Shown here piece after piece: positions 1-11,600 of a DNA stretch of 64,000 nucleotides; within the stretch, counting starts at the first letter, position 1; each line of letters starts with the position of its first letter. The notes below the pieces were generated by a model. The model had not been told where the DNA came from. It saw nothing but the letters and a program-made list of their open reading frames with translations, and did no database searches. Source of the stretch: Hyaloscypha bicolor E (taxonomy: Eukaryota > Ascomycota > Leotiomycetes > Helotiales > Hyaloscyphaceae); assembly GCF_002865645.1 (NCBI RefSeq), contig NW_020194585.1, positions 682,001 to 746,000 on the forward strand. The letters run 5' to 3'. The position numbers were made by a program, and so were the translations under genes.

Positions 1-282
1 GGGCACACCAATTTCGAGACCGAGTAATTGCCCTTTACGGTGAAGTTTAAGGAGGAAGACTCCCGTTCTTTTGATTAGAGTCGAATTTCTGACTGCAACG
101 GCGGAATGATCTACAGCAATATTCTAATTTCAATTCGAAAGGTCTCGTAATTTGGAGGCCAAGAGCAGAAGGCAGCTTTGTCATATTGTCATTCTCTTTT
201 GAAGAATTTTGGTGTATTGTAAGTATGAAGTAATTGTAAGAATGTTTCTCGAACCCACTTCAGGTTTAACATCAACTTCTTT
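1..282. other. Non-repetitive flank left of the 9-kb transposon
   Basis: Sequence of normal composition, with CA and TG dinucleotides present, ending at the target duplication of the TIR element. I see no convincing reading frame. Because the element is bounded by a clean 5-bp duplication, this stretch was originally joined directly to base 9302. It is therefore probably the displaced upstream region of the small plus-strand gene that starts at 9464. Confidence 0.5.
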
Positions 283-287
283 GAATG

Positions 288-359
288 TACTGAGGCCCAC
301 AGCTAGCTAGCGGACAAATCCGAGAAGCGAAAAGTGATTTTCTGATTTTCTGATTTTCG
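288..359 (+). repeat. Left terminal inverted repeat of the 9-kb element
   Basis: It pairs with 9225-9296 over 72 bp with about five mismatches, all at positions 11-18 from the end. It contains a threefold TGATTTTC reiteration near its inner end. Confidence 0.92.
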
Positions 360-3300
360 CACTGGCGCCCCGCACCCCCCTCCCCAAGGCAGAATTCCTA
401 ATTAGGGGTATAGCACCCACACGTGACTTTCGGCTTGGATAATGCAATAATAGTAAGGCTGCTTGCTTGTCTAATTAACGAAGTGAGAGCCCATACCACC
501 GTATAAAATTATGCCAAAATTAGGCCGGATAATATAATATAAAATTAAGTATTTATTATAAATTACTATAATTAGGTAACTATAGGCTATAAGCCCTTCT
601 AGAATAATGCTATTAATAGGGTCTAATAATTTCCTTAATATTTCCAAGATTAGAAATAAGAAAATTAAACTATTAAAATAACTAAAAAGCTAGCTAATTA
701 CTTTTTTTTTAGTAATTAATTAATAAAATTATATAGAAATAATATTACTCGAGTAATTTAGTACTTATATTACTAAAAAATATATTATAATAGTAAAGTA
801 TATCCTGAACTTAATTCCTATTAAATAACTTAATAGATTTTATTAAAATAATACTATAATTTTTAATAAATCTATTACTATATTATAAAACTATTACTAA
901 ATAGGTTTATATAAATATTAATTAAAAAGAAATTATAAATAGATTAAAAGATTTATATAGAATTTTAGTTAATCTATATATAGTTTAATAGTAATTATAA
1001 GAATAGAATATCTAAATATATATTTAAATAATAGATATATCTTTCCTTTATATATAGATTATAATCTTATATTATCTGGAAAATATAAATAAGGAAATAC
1101 TTAAGAATCTTAAGAATTATAGCTATATAGCTTTAATTACTAGAGTTATTTATATATATAAAAAGCTTAGTCTTATTTATTATATAACTATAATAAATAA
1201 GTAAGTAGTAAACGAATAATTATTTATAATACTATAGAATAAGCTAAATAATAGGCGGGTTATAAGTTATAAATAGTAGTATTTATATATATATTTCTAT
1301 TAATAAAGTTTACTAGTAACCCGATTAGTTTTTTTATATTTTACTATTTTGCTTTAGTTTAGAAAATTAGAGCCTTATTTACTAATATATTTTATTATTT
1401 ATAGAAAGAGCTTATATATAATATTATAATTTCTGAATTCCAAAGTAATTATACTATAAATATAATAAATATAATCTAAAAAGAAAGAATATATTATATT
1501 TAAACCGGACTAGATTTAATTAATTAATAAATATAATAAGTTATTACTATTTGGGATTAAAATATATACTTATATTAATACTTATTTATATAATATTATC
1601 TAAATATATATTAGAATCTCTAATTAGATTATTTATTTAATTATATAATAGTATTTTTAGATTTATATTTAAATAGGCTATTACTCTTATTTCTTTAGGC
1701 CTAATTAAAGCTTTAAATTTCTCCTTATTACTAAAATATACTTTATATTCTTATAAATAGCTAATCTATTAGTTATATATATAAAAAACTATTTTATTTC
1801 TGGGAAAAGTACTAAGAATTAGTAAGTTAAATCCTAATAATAGAAGCTTTAGAAGAACTAGTTATACTAGTAGTATATAAGTAATTCTATTTTCCTATAT
1901 TTGTCTTTTATTCTTTCTATTATTAGAAAGAAATATTAGATATTAATAATTATACTACTTTTTATTAAGGCTATTAGATCTAGTATTATAATACCGGATT
2001 ATATAACTAATTCCAATTAGTATATATAGAACTACTTTTAGGAACTAGTCTATATTAGAAGTTATAATTACTAATATTTATAGAACTAGATTACTTTATT
2101 AGTACTTTATATATAATAGATCTAAAATAAGATATATAAGTTTATAGATTTATAAAATATCTATAAGATTAGAAAAAACAGATTTAGGCCTAATATAATA
2201 GCTAGTAAGCTATTTAAATTATATATAAAGCCTTTAAGCAAAATATAGTACTAGAGTTATTTTATAAATATAAAGCTTTATAATATAATTCTTAATAATT
2301 ATTTAATTTAGGATAAGTAATATAATTTTATATAATTCTATATAAATAGTTTATTTATATATTAATATAGATATTAATAAATTTCTACTAAAAAAATACT
2401 AGAATAGTATTATTAGAAGCTTATATCTTATAATATAAATATAGAAAATACTAATAGAAATAGTAATTAACTATATATTTAAGCTTACTACTAGCTCTAA
2501 TATATAGTTCAAATATTTATAGCCTTAGGGCAGCTATTAATATTAGGAGAGTCCGAAAAGCTAACTAGTAAATATAATACTATTATTATATAAAATAGAA
2601 TTCTTAAATAAGTTATTCTAATAAATATAAAATATATAAATAATATATAAATTAGAAGAATATTTATATAATTTCTAATAATTTAGGATTTTATCTAGAA
2701 ATAGCTCTTTATTAGTAATACTTCTAATAATATAAAATAGTTAAATAAGCTAGTTATAAAATAACTAGATATATTAAAATAAATATTATTTATTATTAAA
2801 TATATTATTTTCGAAATCCTCTTTTTATTTTTAAGAGTAATACTAATAGAATTATTAAGTTTATCTATTATATAAATATTTTATATTCTTAAATTCTTAT
2901 TTCTTAAAATAGTATTACTATTTCTTAAAACCTATTCTAATATTATATATTCTATAGCTAAATACTAGTATAGTAATATCTAATATTACAAATTCTATTA
3001 ATTTACTAATAATAAATATAATATAGAAGCTACTATTTTATTTATTTAGAATAATAATATTAGTAAATTTAAATCTTATAATTCTAGAATTCTATCTATA
3101 TCTGTTTTTTCTTTTATATTTAAGATATTTTAGATTTCTAGTTCTTTTTAGTATTTTTATTCTATATCTTTTTTTCTAAAAATATCTATTATATTTATTT
3201 TTCTAGTTATTATTATTATATAATTACTAGATATTAGTTCTATTTTATTTCAGACTTTTTCTATTCTAATAGCCTTATAACTATTTCCTTCTATATTTCC

Positions 3301-6300
3301 TTTTATTATAAGCTATATTATTTAATCTAACTACTTTTTTAATAATATTTATACTATTATATAAATTTAATAGGCTATAAATATAAGAGTTATTTAGGCT
3401 ATTATTTAGGCTATAGCTTTTTATACTAGTAATAGGCTACCTAAAGTCTTTTAAGATCTTATAAATTAAAATATAGCCGGATCTAATCTTATAAAATTAT
3501 AGACTATAGTTTTATAACTAGTTTTCTATAAATAAATATTTAATAATATAAAGAATTAGAAAGCTAAATAAAGAACTATTTAACTTTCTAAAGAAATTAG
3601 TAATAAGTTTTCTCTTATTTCTTTTACTAGATTCTTTATATAAATTCTAATAAATATTTTTTAATAGATAGCTTTTAATTTAAAATAAATAATCGAGTCT
3701 TTTCTATTCTTTCTAATATAATTTCTTAGTAGCTATTTTCTTACTTTTCTTTCTATATTAGTAAATCTATTTATTATTATTAATTTATTAATAATATAAA
3801 TAAACTAGTATTTTATACTAGTTTTAATAATAAAAGAGCCCAGGAACTTATAGTCTTATTAGGTTCTATTTAAACTATTTTTAATCTTTTCTATTATAGT
3901 ATATATCTGGGCCCTAAAAATATCTAAATAATTTTCCTTATTTTATACTAGAATAAGACTTTATATAAAGATATCCGTTTTGAAATTATTTATAAAAAAC
4001 TAGAAAATACTTAGAAAGAGACTTTATATAAAGATCTTTATTTTAAAATTATTTATAAAAAGCTAGAAAATACTTAGAAGATATAGTAATTTAAAGAAAT
4101 TAAATAATAGACTAAAGAGACTTAGAAAGCCTAGAAGAGTATTATCTACTAATATAAATATAAGACTTTAAAAGTAAGAAAAGATCTAATAAACTAGTAA
4201 ATAAATAAAGATATATATATAATCTTTTCTTTTAATTCTGGCTTCTATTTTTTATTTCTTTTATAAACCCTTTTTTGTTTTTAGGTTTAATTAATTTATA
4301 TATATTAAGATTCTTTTCTATTTACTAATTTCTAGAAGCTATAAAATAATATAAAAAGTATTATAGAAAGTATTATTAAAACTAATTCTAATAGTAATAG
4401 ACTATTAGATCCTCTTTTAATTTTATTATTCTTTTCTCTAATAAAAGGAACTATAATTAATTTTATAAACTATATTAGTATTATTCTATAATAACGGATA
4501 TATTAAAGGTATAAATATACTATTTCTTTTTCTTATTAAATATAGAGAATTAATAAATATAATATTTTTAGCTTTATAAATAAAACCTAAAATATCCGAA
4601 CTATTACTAGTATTCTACTTATTATATTAGATAAAAGTCTAATTATTATTATTAAATTCTCTAGTTTAATTAACCTTATTTCTCCTAAATAAATCTATTA
4701 TATAAGGTCCGATAAATTATATATAAATATTTATTAAGATTAAAATAGTTAAGAAAAAATAGACCTAATATCTAATATATTTTTTCTTATATTTTATAAT
4801 TAGTTTAATACTATTTTGGGTCTTATTTCCTTATAAATATATATATATTTGAAATTTATAATTAATATTTTAAAGTAATACTCTTTAATTAATTCTTATA
4901 TAATTTAAAAGTCAGGCTACTAAATTTAATACTTTTATAATATTTAAATCTACTCAAATTTATAAAGTCTTATAATTATTAAGGCCTTTATAATTCTTTA
5001 CTTTTTGAGTTTAATACCTAAACCATATTATATATTCTATTTTTAGTATAGATAAAGCTCCTAAAAGTCTAGAGTTATAAAGGGATTTTTATATTAAGAA
5101 TATATTAAGAATATATTAAAGATATATTATATTATAATAATAAAATTACAGGTATTTATATATAGATATATAATATATTAGACTAGCTATACTAAAAACT
5201 ATATTATATCTATATATAAAATTACTAATTACTTTATATTAATACCGGATCTATATAATTATATAACTCTATATAATTAGCTAATTATAAAAAAGCCCTA
5301 AAGCCCGAAACTTATAAAGAGTCTTAAGGGCTTTAGGGCTTCCGAACTATTACTAGTATCCGGTATTTTTTAGGAAAAAAGTATAATATATTTTATAATA
5401 AATAATCTATTATAGACTATTTAATCTTTAAATTAAATAGGAAATCTAAGGGCCGGACTTATAATTCAAATCTTATTAAGATTATTAAAATCTTTACTAG
5501 CTAATACTATAGATTTAATATTATTACAGGAATCTTATAGATTCTATTTCAATTTATTTAGAAAATATATATAGTATATTTCTTTATTTATTCCGATATT
5601 TATATATAATTCTTGAGAATTAAACTATTATCGAAAAGAGAAATAAGAAGACTAAACTAATATCTTTGAAAATTAAGGCTTTAATAAGTTTATTTAGAAA
5701 AGCTTACTAATTCTTCTAAAAATAATTCAAGAAAAGTTTGAATTTATTATATATTATAACTTATATAATTAGAAATAAAAACTATTCTAATAGGCTAAAA
5801 AGAGTTTCTTATATAGCTTATTTATATAACCAGAAATAGAGACTTGAGTTTATTATATAGAATTATCTATATATAAAGACTTCTATTATAAACTCCTTAT
5901 TTGGATTAATTAGTTAAATCTATTTTTAATACTAAGTCTTTATTAGAGTAACTTCCCGCTCCTAGAAGCTTTAGATAGAATAGCTAATAAATTTCTTAGC
6001 TATTAGCCAAAACTTATTAGCTAGAAAATCTATAAGTAATAGATAAAATTATAAAATAGAACTCCCCTAATTATAATACTAAAACATTTTATTATAGTAT
6101 AAAGTAATTAGATATAAAAGCCCTATTAAATATAATATATCTCAAATTACAAGTTTATAAAATAGATATAAGGAATTTTAATATTTAACTAGTATTATAG
6201 TCTAGCCCGAAGGTATTTATTATCCTTTATATCTAATTTAATAGAAATAAGAAATATTTATATTTTAATTCGAGAAATAATTAGAACTTTTATATAGATT

Positions 6301-6532
6301 TAGAATAGTAGTTTGCTTTATAGAGAAAGAATAGACTAGAAATACCTATATTATATTAATTTTTAGAAAGAATTATAATAAATACTATAATTCCTAAAAT
6401 ACTTTTAAAAAAGCTTTCCCGAACTAAAATAGATTAGTTTATAATTCTAAAAAATCTATAGGAGTTTTATATATTCGAGAATATAAGTATTTAAGGTAAA
6501 TACTATTTGAATTCCAATTTATAATAAAAGAA

Positions 6533-6668
6533 AAATAAAATATATAAAATAAAATATATAAAATAAAATATATAAAATAAAATATATAAAATAAAATATA
6601 TAAAATAAAATATATAAAATAAAATATATAAAATAAAATATAGAAAATAAAATATATAAAATAAAATA
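6533..6668. repeat. 14-bp AT-rich tandem repeat
   Basis: Between nine and ten nearly perfect copies of a 14-bp unit (TATAAAATAAAATA) lie inside the degraded interior of the TIR element. One copy carries a T-to-G change. Confidence 0.9.
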
Positions 6669-9224
6669 CCCGGATATTTAATAAATAGAAAGCCTAACTA
6701 TAGGTTATAAGAACTAGTACTAACTAGATAAATATATAATAATATTAAAGAAAAAGTAAGATAAAGAAAACTAAAAAATAAGTTAATATATATTTTATAA
6801 AAATAAATAAAGAAATATCTAAATAGCCTAAAAGCAAGAAATATATATTAAAAGAATCGAGATTAGAAAAAGAAGAGCTATTTCTTATAAAAATAAATTA
6901 GTATATATTCTAAAATAAAGAATAGAAATATTTAGTAATAGTCTAAAGGCTTTTATAAGTATTAAAAGAGGAAAGGAAGTATTAAAGTTCGGAGGAATCT
7001 AAATAGGAATTAGCCTCTTTTTTAGAAATTTGAGAGAGGATATTCCCAAAGAACCTAAAGATATAAAAGATATTAGAAAAAGAGAAAAAGAGATATTAGA
7101 AAAAGAGAGAAGGGATCTAAAATTTAGCTTTCTAAAAAACAAGTAAATTAAAGACTTATAATATAGAAGTTCTGAATAAAAGTAACCCGGAAGTAGTAGT
7201 TAGGTACTAGCTTTTAATATTATTAGTAGAAGTATTAAAAGAAAAGGGGTTCGGAAGAGGGGTTTAGAGAAGGAGTTCGGAAGAGGAATTTAGAAGGATT
7301 CGGAAAAGGAGAGAAAGGTTATAAAGTAGTTAGATACTAGCTCTTAATATTAATAGAAGAAGTATTAAAGAAAGAAAGATTTAAAAAAAGGGTTTAAAAA
7401 AGAAGTTTAAAAAAGGGATTTAAAGGAGTTTAAAAAAAGAAAAGAAGGTTATAAGGTCGTTAGATACTAGCTTTTAGTATTAATAGAAGTATTAATAAAG
7501 GTATTAATAAAAGTATTAATAGAAAAGATATTAATAGAAAATAGAAGTTCTTAATATTAATAGTAAAGTCGAAAAAATATAGAAAAAGAATAAAGGTTTT
7601 AAAATAAAAGTAGAATAGAATTATAGTTTTATAGAAAATAAAGTTATTAATATAGAATAGTTATATTATTATATAATTCTATATTTACTTTTATTATTTA
7701 TTAAAAATATATATCTTTTAGGAGAAAGTATTATTTAGAATTTTTAAGTCATTTTAATTTAATAATTATATATTTAAAAAATAAGAAATAAATATAATTA
7801 TATATATTAGAATAAAGGAATTCTTTTTATCTAAAAATTATAATTATAGTATTACTAAATATAAAGATATAGAAATTTATATAATAAGCTATATATAAAG
7901 ATTTAAGGAAATTTAAATTACCTTAAATTATTTATAATTAGTAAAATAAATCAGCTAATTATATAAATTAAATATAGTTTAATTATTATTAGTATATTTT
8001 GGCTTTTATAAATTAGTAAAAAAAAAAAAAAATTATTTTTATTTTTATAACTATAATATCTAAAATTATAATTTTTTTAATATTTAAATATATTTAATCT
8101 AAAACTATTAAATATTAATATTTCTATTTTCAGGTATTATTTATTATAAATTTATTCGGATTTAAATAATTATATTAAATATATATTTTTATATTCTAAA
8201 AATAAATAATAAAGATATAGCTATATTAGCTTTAATCTTAGCCTTAACCTTAATCTTAACCTCTTTCCGAAAACAACTTTAATTCTAATATATAATATTA
8301 TTATTAAAGCTTTCTTTTATTAAAGATATATTAAATATAGCTTTAGGTAATAGCTCTAGTAAAGGTAAAAATAATAGAAAAGATAATAAAGCTATAAATA
8401 AGCAGAAAAATAATATTTATAATATATTCTCTAATAATTCAGATTTAGTTTATAATATCCTTTTTTATTAATATATTTAACTAATAAACCTTTTTATTTT
8501 TCGACCTTTTTCTTATATATAACCTTTTCTTTTTCCTCTATAATAATACTTTAATCTCTTTATACTATCTAATAATATTATTAAAGTAGTAAAGCAAATT
8601 AATAATAAGACTAAAGTTAGAAAGATAGAGCTATATTAGAGTAAAAAGCTAAAGGAATTAGAGAAAAGTAAGATAAATCTAAAAGCAAGCTTAATATATA
8701 TTTATAGAACCGAATTCTCTTAAGCTTATACTATTTATAGTAATAAAAAGAGACTAAGGGGTCCTTTCAAATACTATATAGTTATAAAAGGCAAATTTAA
8801 TAATACTTATATAAATTATAGATATAATAATAATAGTAAAGTCTATATTTTCTATTAACTTAATACTAATTCTACTAAGTCTGGAAAGCCTTATTCTGTA
8901 TCTATAAAACCCTTTATACTAAAGCCTTAACCGCCTATAAGATATAGAAAGCAAATATAAAGACAGATATAAGGTCAGAAGGCAATAGGGAAGGAGGTTA
9001 TAGTAGAGGAAGGTAAGAATACTAGAGGAGAAGGGAATAAAGGAGATATAGATAATTCGAGTAATATAGGTAGTACGGAGGATATAGAGAGTAAGGGAGA
9101 TAGAGATATGCCTCGTAATCCATGGGATTTGCCTTACGGACTATATAAGCTAAGGGGGGGTTAGGAGTAGTCGAGAATAAGGCGTATATACTATACTTTT
9201 TTTTTTAGTAAGGTGTGGTGGGTA

Positions 9225-9296
9225 CGAAAATCAGAAAATCAGAAAATCACTTTTCGCTTCTCGGATTTGTCCGCTAGCCCGCTAATGGCCTCAGTA
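9225..9296 (-). repeat. Right terminal inverted repeat of the 9-kb element
   Basis: This is the reverse complement of 288-359 apart from a short variable patch. It ends GGCCTCAGTA and is followed directly by the GAATG target duplication. Confidence 0.92.
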
Positions 9297-9463
9297 GAAT
9301 GGCTGGAGTATATATGAGGATTTTGTGTTTGTGCCCTGATCAGTCTCCAACCAGAATCGTCCATCCCTCCGTCAATTCGAAGTGGCAACAATCACAGGCT
9401 AACTTCATACCGATACTCTCTCTACCTCTAAACCTACCAAAGCCCCCCAGCCCCTCTTTCAAC

Positions 9464-9838
9464 ATGGCCGCACAGCAGAACTCAACGCCTTCCGTGCACC
9501 ATGCGCTTCTCCAAATCATAGTCCCAGATTCCAGCATGACTTCATCAATCGAGAAATACACTACGGCAGTCATCCCCGTCTCTGTCGGTATGGACCCCCA
9601 GGATCTCGAGATACAGCTTAATTTGCTATTCCAAGATGATCTGTTTGGGGTCAAGAAGCAAATACCTAATCGTGAAGTCCACTTCGCCATTTGGAGTATC
9701 CGTTGGAATGATGTATGGGTACTCCCGGATATGGTGATGATAAAAAGGCTAGATTTCGAGAGAGGATTGGCATTGATGCAAGCAAGAGGTTGGAGGGATA
9801 CACTGGTGGTTCGTTGTGAGTTGAAGAGAAAGGGATGA
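9464..9838 (+). CDS. Hypothetical protein, 124 aa
   Basis: I do not recognise this protein. The frame is open further up to an ATG at 9299 (179 aa), but that ATG is created inside the GAATG target duplication of the adjoining transposon, so it cannot be ancestral. I prefer the ATG at 9464, which has a strong context (AACATGGCC) and sits after a pyrimidine- and C-rich leader with a TATATAT motif at 9309-9315. The predicted product is soluble, with no signal peptide or membrane segment. Its C-terminal half is tryptophan-rich (FAIWSIRWNDVWVLPD, roughly residues 73-88) and it ends in a basic ELKRKG tail. It has no introns. It is convergent with the rhodanese-type gene on the opposite strand. Composition and codon usage match the other island genes. 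An opposite-strand frame at 9340-9903 is also open, so some doubt remains about which strand codes. Confidence 0.55.
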   Translation: MAAQQNSTPSVHHALLQIIVPDSSMTSSIEKYTTAVIPVSVGMDPQDLEIQLNLLFQDDLFGVKKQIPNREVHFAIWSIRWNDVWVLPDMVMIKRLDFERGLALMQARGWRDTLVVRCELKRKG

Positions 9839-10273
9839 ACAAACAAGACAGCATCACTGCAGGCGAAGGAAGGAAATAGTGGTGGCGGATTAGGCAAAAT
9901 CAATGGTTCATCACGAAGATAGTATGGAACAGCGAGGTTTGGAGGAAAGAAACTCAGCCTTCGTAGATGGTTTGGAGTCTTAAAGCGGCTGATATGGACA
10001 AATCTTGTCTTTGTACATATAAATCATGCCCGGTTTAGGCAATTCGTTCTTTTCGAAGCCGTTCATGGCTTCCCAGGCAGTGCTCAAAGAATTTTGTAAC
10101 ATAAATGGAGGTATCATTGAGCAGGAGAGAGGTAATGAGTGGGGTGATGAACCAATAGGTTCTCGCAACAGTGGCCTCCCCAAAAGACTCTGCCTTATTC
10201 CATGTCAGACAGTGAGCTCAGATGAAGTAGAGTACAGTACACCAATCCCTTTCGTCGCATAAGCCAATTCAAA
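9839..10273. other. Convergent intergenic region
   Basis: This is the 3' side of both the small plus-strand gene and the minus-strand rhodanese gene. Short open frames exist on both strands (for example 10026-10262) but none has recognisable content. I read it as untranslated and intergenic sequence. Confidence 0.45.
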
Positions 10274-10881
10274 CTACTTTTCTTCTGAGGTCCATGCGGA
10301 AGCATCATATTCATCCATCATCTTGACAAATGCCTCGCCAGCAGTGGCCCAGCCCTTGATTCCTCCCTCCAGAGCGTAACTTTTCATTTTGGTGTCGTTC
10401 TGGTCCTGAACATAATCAGAGAACCAACCAGCAGCTCGCGATCCACGCCCCCTTGATGACCCTTCACAAGACATCAGTTTGACGTTGGGTGGCCAATCTG
10501 AGGAGTCAATGGAAGACCTACCACAAAACCAGATCACACTGGCAATTCCTGCGTTTGAGAGCAGGGTATACAAAGCAGGAATAGTGGGATACAGAGATTG
10601 AGCAGGCAAATTAATCGATCCATGAATGGTTCCTCCCTGTAAAATATTTTAAGCAACCGAACGGGCCATGCAAAATGGATCTCTCGAGAAAGACTTACCT
10701 CGAAGTCAGTTCGGCGTAGGTCAACTAGGATGAAGTCTTTTCCGGCGATTTTTCCCTTTTCCATCCACGAAAGCAATGTTTGTTTCGTGATCCACGAGGC
10801 AGAATTTCTCTGAGCGGGGTAGGCAGCATACCAAGGTTTTGGTTGCTCCTCGTCGACAACAACCTGGGGGTCGGTACTCAT
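10274..10881 (-). CDS. Rhodanese/Cdc25-like protein, probable arsenate reductase
   Basis: Predicted three-exon gene: 10881-10699, 10636-10522 and 10461-10274, with introns of 62 and 60 nt (GTAAGT...ACAG and GTAGGT...GAAG). It gives 161 aa. The single rhodanese fold shows its usual landmarks: ILVDLRRTDFE (residues 51-61), GGTIHGSINLPA (62-73), then a catalytic loop WFCGSSRGRGSR with the nucleophile Cys99 and a CX5R signature ending at Arg105. CX5R rhodaneses of this size include the Cdc25-like Acr2/Ych1 group, in which the cysteine reduces arsenate or acts as a phosphatase. Here Phe replaces the His that precedes Cys in yeast Acr2. The second intron falls between the Cys codon and the rest of the loop, so the motif appears only after splicing. 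The divergent ACR3 neighbour makes arsenate reduction the best guess; a general phosphatase or thiosulfate-sulfurtransferase role remains possible. The start ATG at 10881 is the first in-frame ATG after the promoter region; an upstream in-frame extension to 11028 looks non-coding. Confidence 0.85.
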
Positions 10882-11096
10882 TATGAAGTAGTTGATTGAA
10901 GAAACTGCTGGAGCGGTTAAACTTGGCTGAGATTCTGAGATTTTGCCGTTGATACAGTGTGTAAAGTGATACAGTATCAGAGAGCTGCCGCAAAAAAAAT
11001 GGATGAACGAGAAGGATGTGGGTACCAAACAGAAGCTCTCGACAAGACGGAAATATCAGGACGGAGAGAGAAAGAAATAAAAAGATTCTGATGGAT

Positions 11097-11103
11097 TTAG
11101 TAA
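11097..11103. promoter_or_regulatory. Candidate Yap/AP-1-type site TTAGTAA
   Basis: TTAGTAA is the complement of TTACTAA, the classic yeast Yap1 response element. Yap-family bZIP factors control arsenic genes in yeast. A 7-mer occurs often by chance, so this rests mainly on its location in the shared promoter. Confidence 0.3.
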
Positions 11104-11286
11104 GCAATTCACGTAATCCGCGTTGTCCTAACCATTCCGTAGACCCCAGAATGTACGGTGGTTTTAATTCATTGAGTGGGTGAAAACGAGGACCAGTCTC
11201 GGGGGGAGCAGAATTCGGAGACGAAAATCAGGGGAGAGTGGAATGTCACTCGCTTAGAGCGGGAGGGATGTCACTTCCCGCCCCCC

Positions 11287-11291
11287 ATTGG
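11287..11291 (-). promoter_or_regulatory. Inverted CCAAT box
   Basis: ATTGG on the plus strand within a GC-rich patch about 310 bp upstream of the ACR3 start codon. It fits a fungal CCAAT-binding complex site, but a pentamer alone is weak evidence. Confidence 0.3.
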
Positions 11292-11422
11292 CTGGGATTC
11301 TCTCGGCAAACCTCTTTTTGCGGCAGGGGCGAGCGGTCCACGCCAAAATGACATTATCATGACTACTCAGCCTTTCCATGCGGATATTTTTTTTCTTCTC
11401 TACTTTTAATCAGGTTTTAATG

Positions 11423-11430
11423 TATATAAA
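11423..11430 (+). promoter_or_regulatory. TATA box of ACR3
   Basis: TATATAAA lies about 170 bp upstream of the ACR3 ATG, leaving room for a pyrimidine-rich leader (11450-11600), as is common in fungal genes. Confidence 0.5.
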
Positions 11431-11600
11431 GACTTGAATTGTTCTGGGTGTTCTTTCCCGCATCACGTTCAAAAGGTTTGCTACTCACATTATCGGCCCT
11501 TTTACAGTAGCATCTTCGCCTGGCCTAATCAACTGCCACACCCAACTTTCTCTTCTCCTGGAAATCACAACTACCAACAAATCAACCACTTCACACCCCA

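Larger units (their letters stand above)
288..9296. mobile_element. 9.0-kb TIR DNA transposon, RIP-degraded interior
   Basis: Both ends carry the same 72-bp inverted repeat, beginning TACTGAGGCC, and the element is flanked by GAATG at 283-287 and again at 9297-9301. This is the structure of a cut-and-paste element. Alternatively, the terminal TA could be a TA duplication of Tc1/mariner type, but the exact 5-bp match outside it favours a 5-bp duplication. The interior from about 520 to 8900 is extremely AT-rich, nearly free of CA and TG, and has no open frame. The outermost ~150 bp on the left (360-510) and ~300 bp on the right (8930-9224) keep normal composition. No transposase motif could be read, so the superfamily is unassigned. 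Confidence 0.85.
10882..11600. promoter_or_regulatory. Shared divergent promoter of the arsenic pair
   Basis: About 720 bp separate the start codons of the reductase-like gene (minus) and ACR3 (plus), with no credible coding frame between them. The region holds a C-rich/G-rich stretch (11275-11345), an inverted CCAAT box, a TATA motif and one AP-1-type site, listed separately. This arrangement suits joint induction by arsenic, but that is inference. Confidence 0.55.

Noticed and set aside
9299..9463. Upstream extension of the small gene to ATG 9299
   Set aside because: That ATG exists only because of the transposon's target duplication, and the extension reads as untranslated leader.
9340..9903. 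187-codon minus-strand frame opposite the small gene at 9464
   Set aside because: No good start context and cysteine/serine-rich text typical of the antisense of a coding region. The plus-strand protein looks more natural, although the case is not closed.
10882..11028. In-frame N-terminal extension of the rhodanese gene
   Set aside because: Text is hydrophobic and Cys/Phe-rich with no family match. ATG 10881 begins a normal-length protein.
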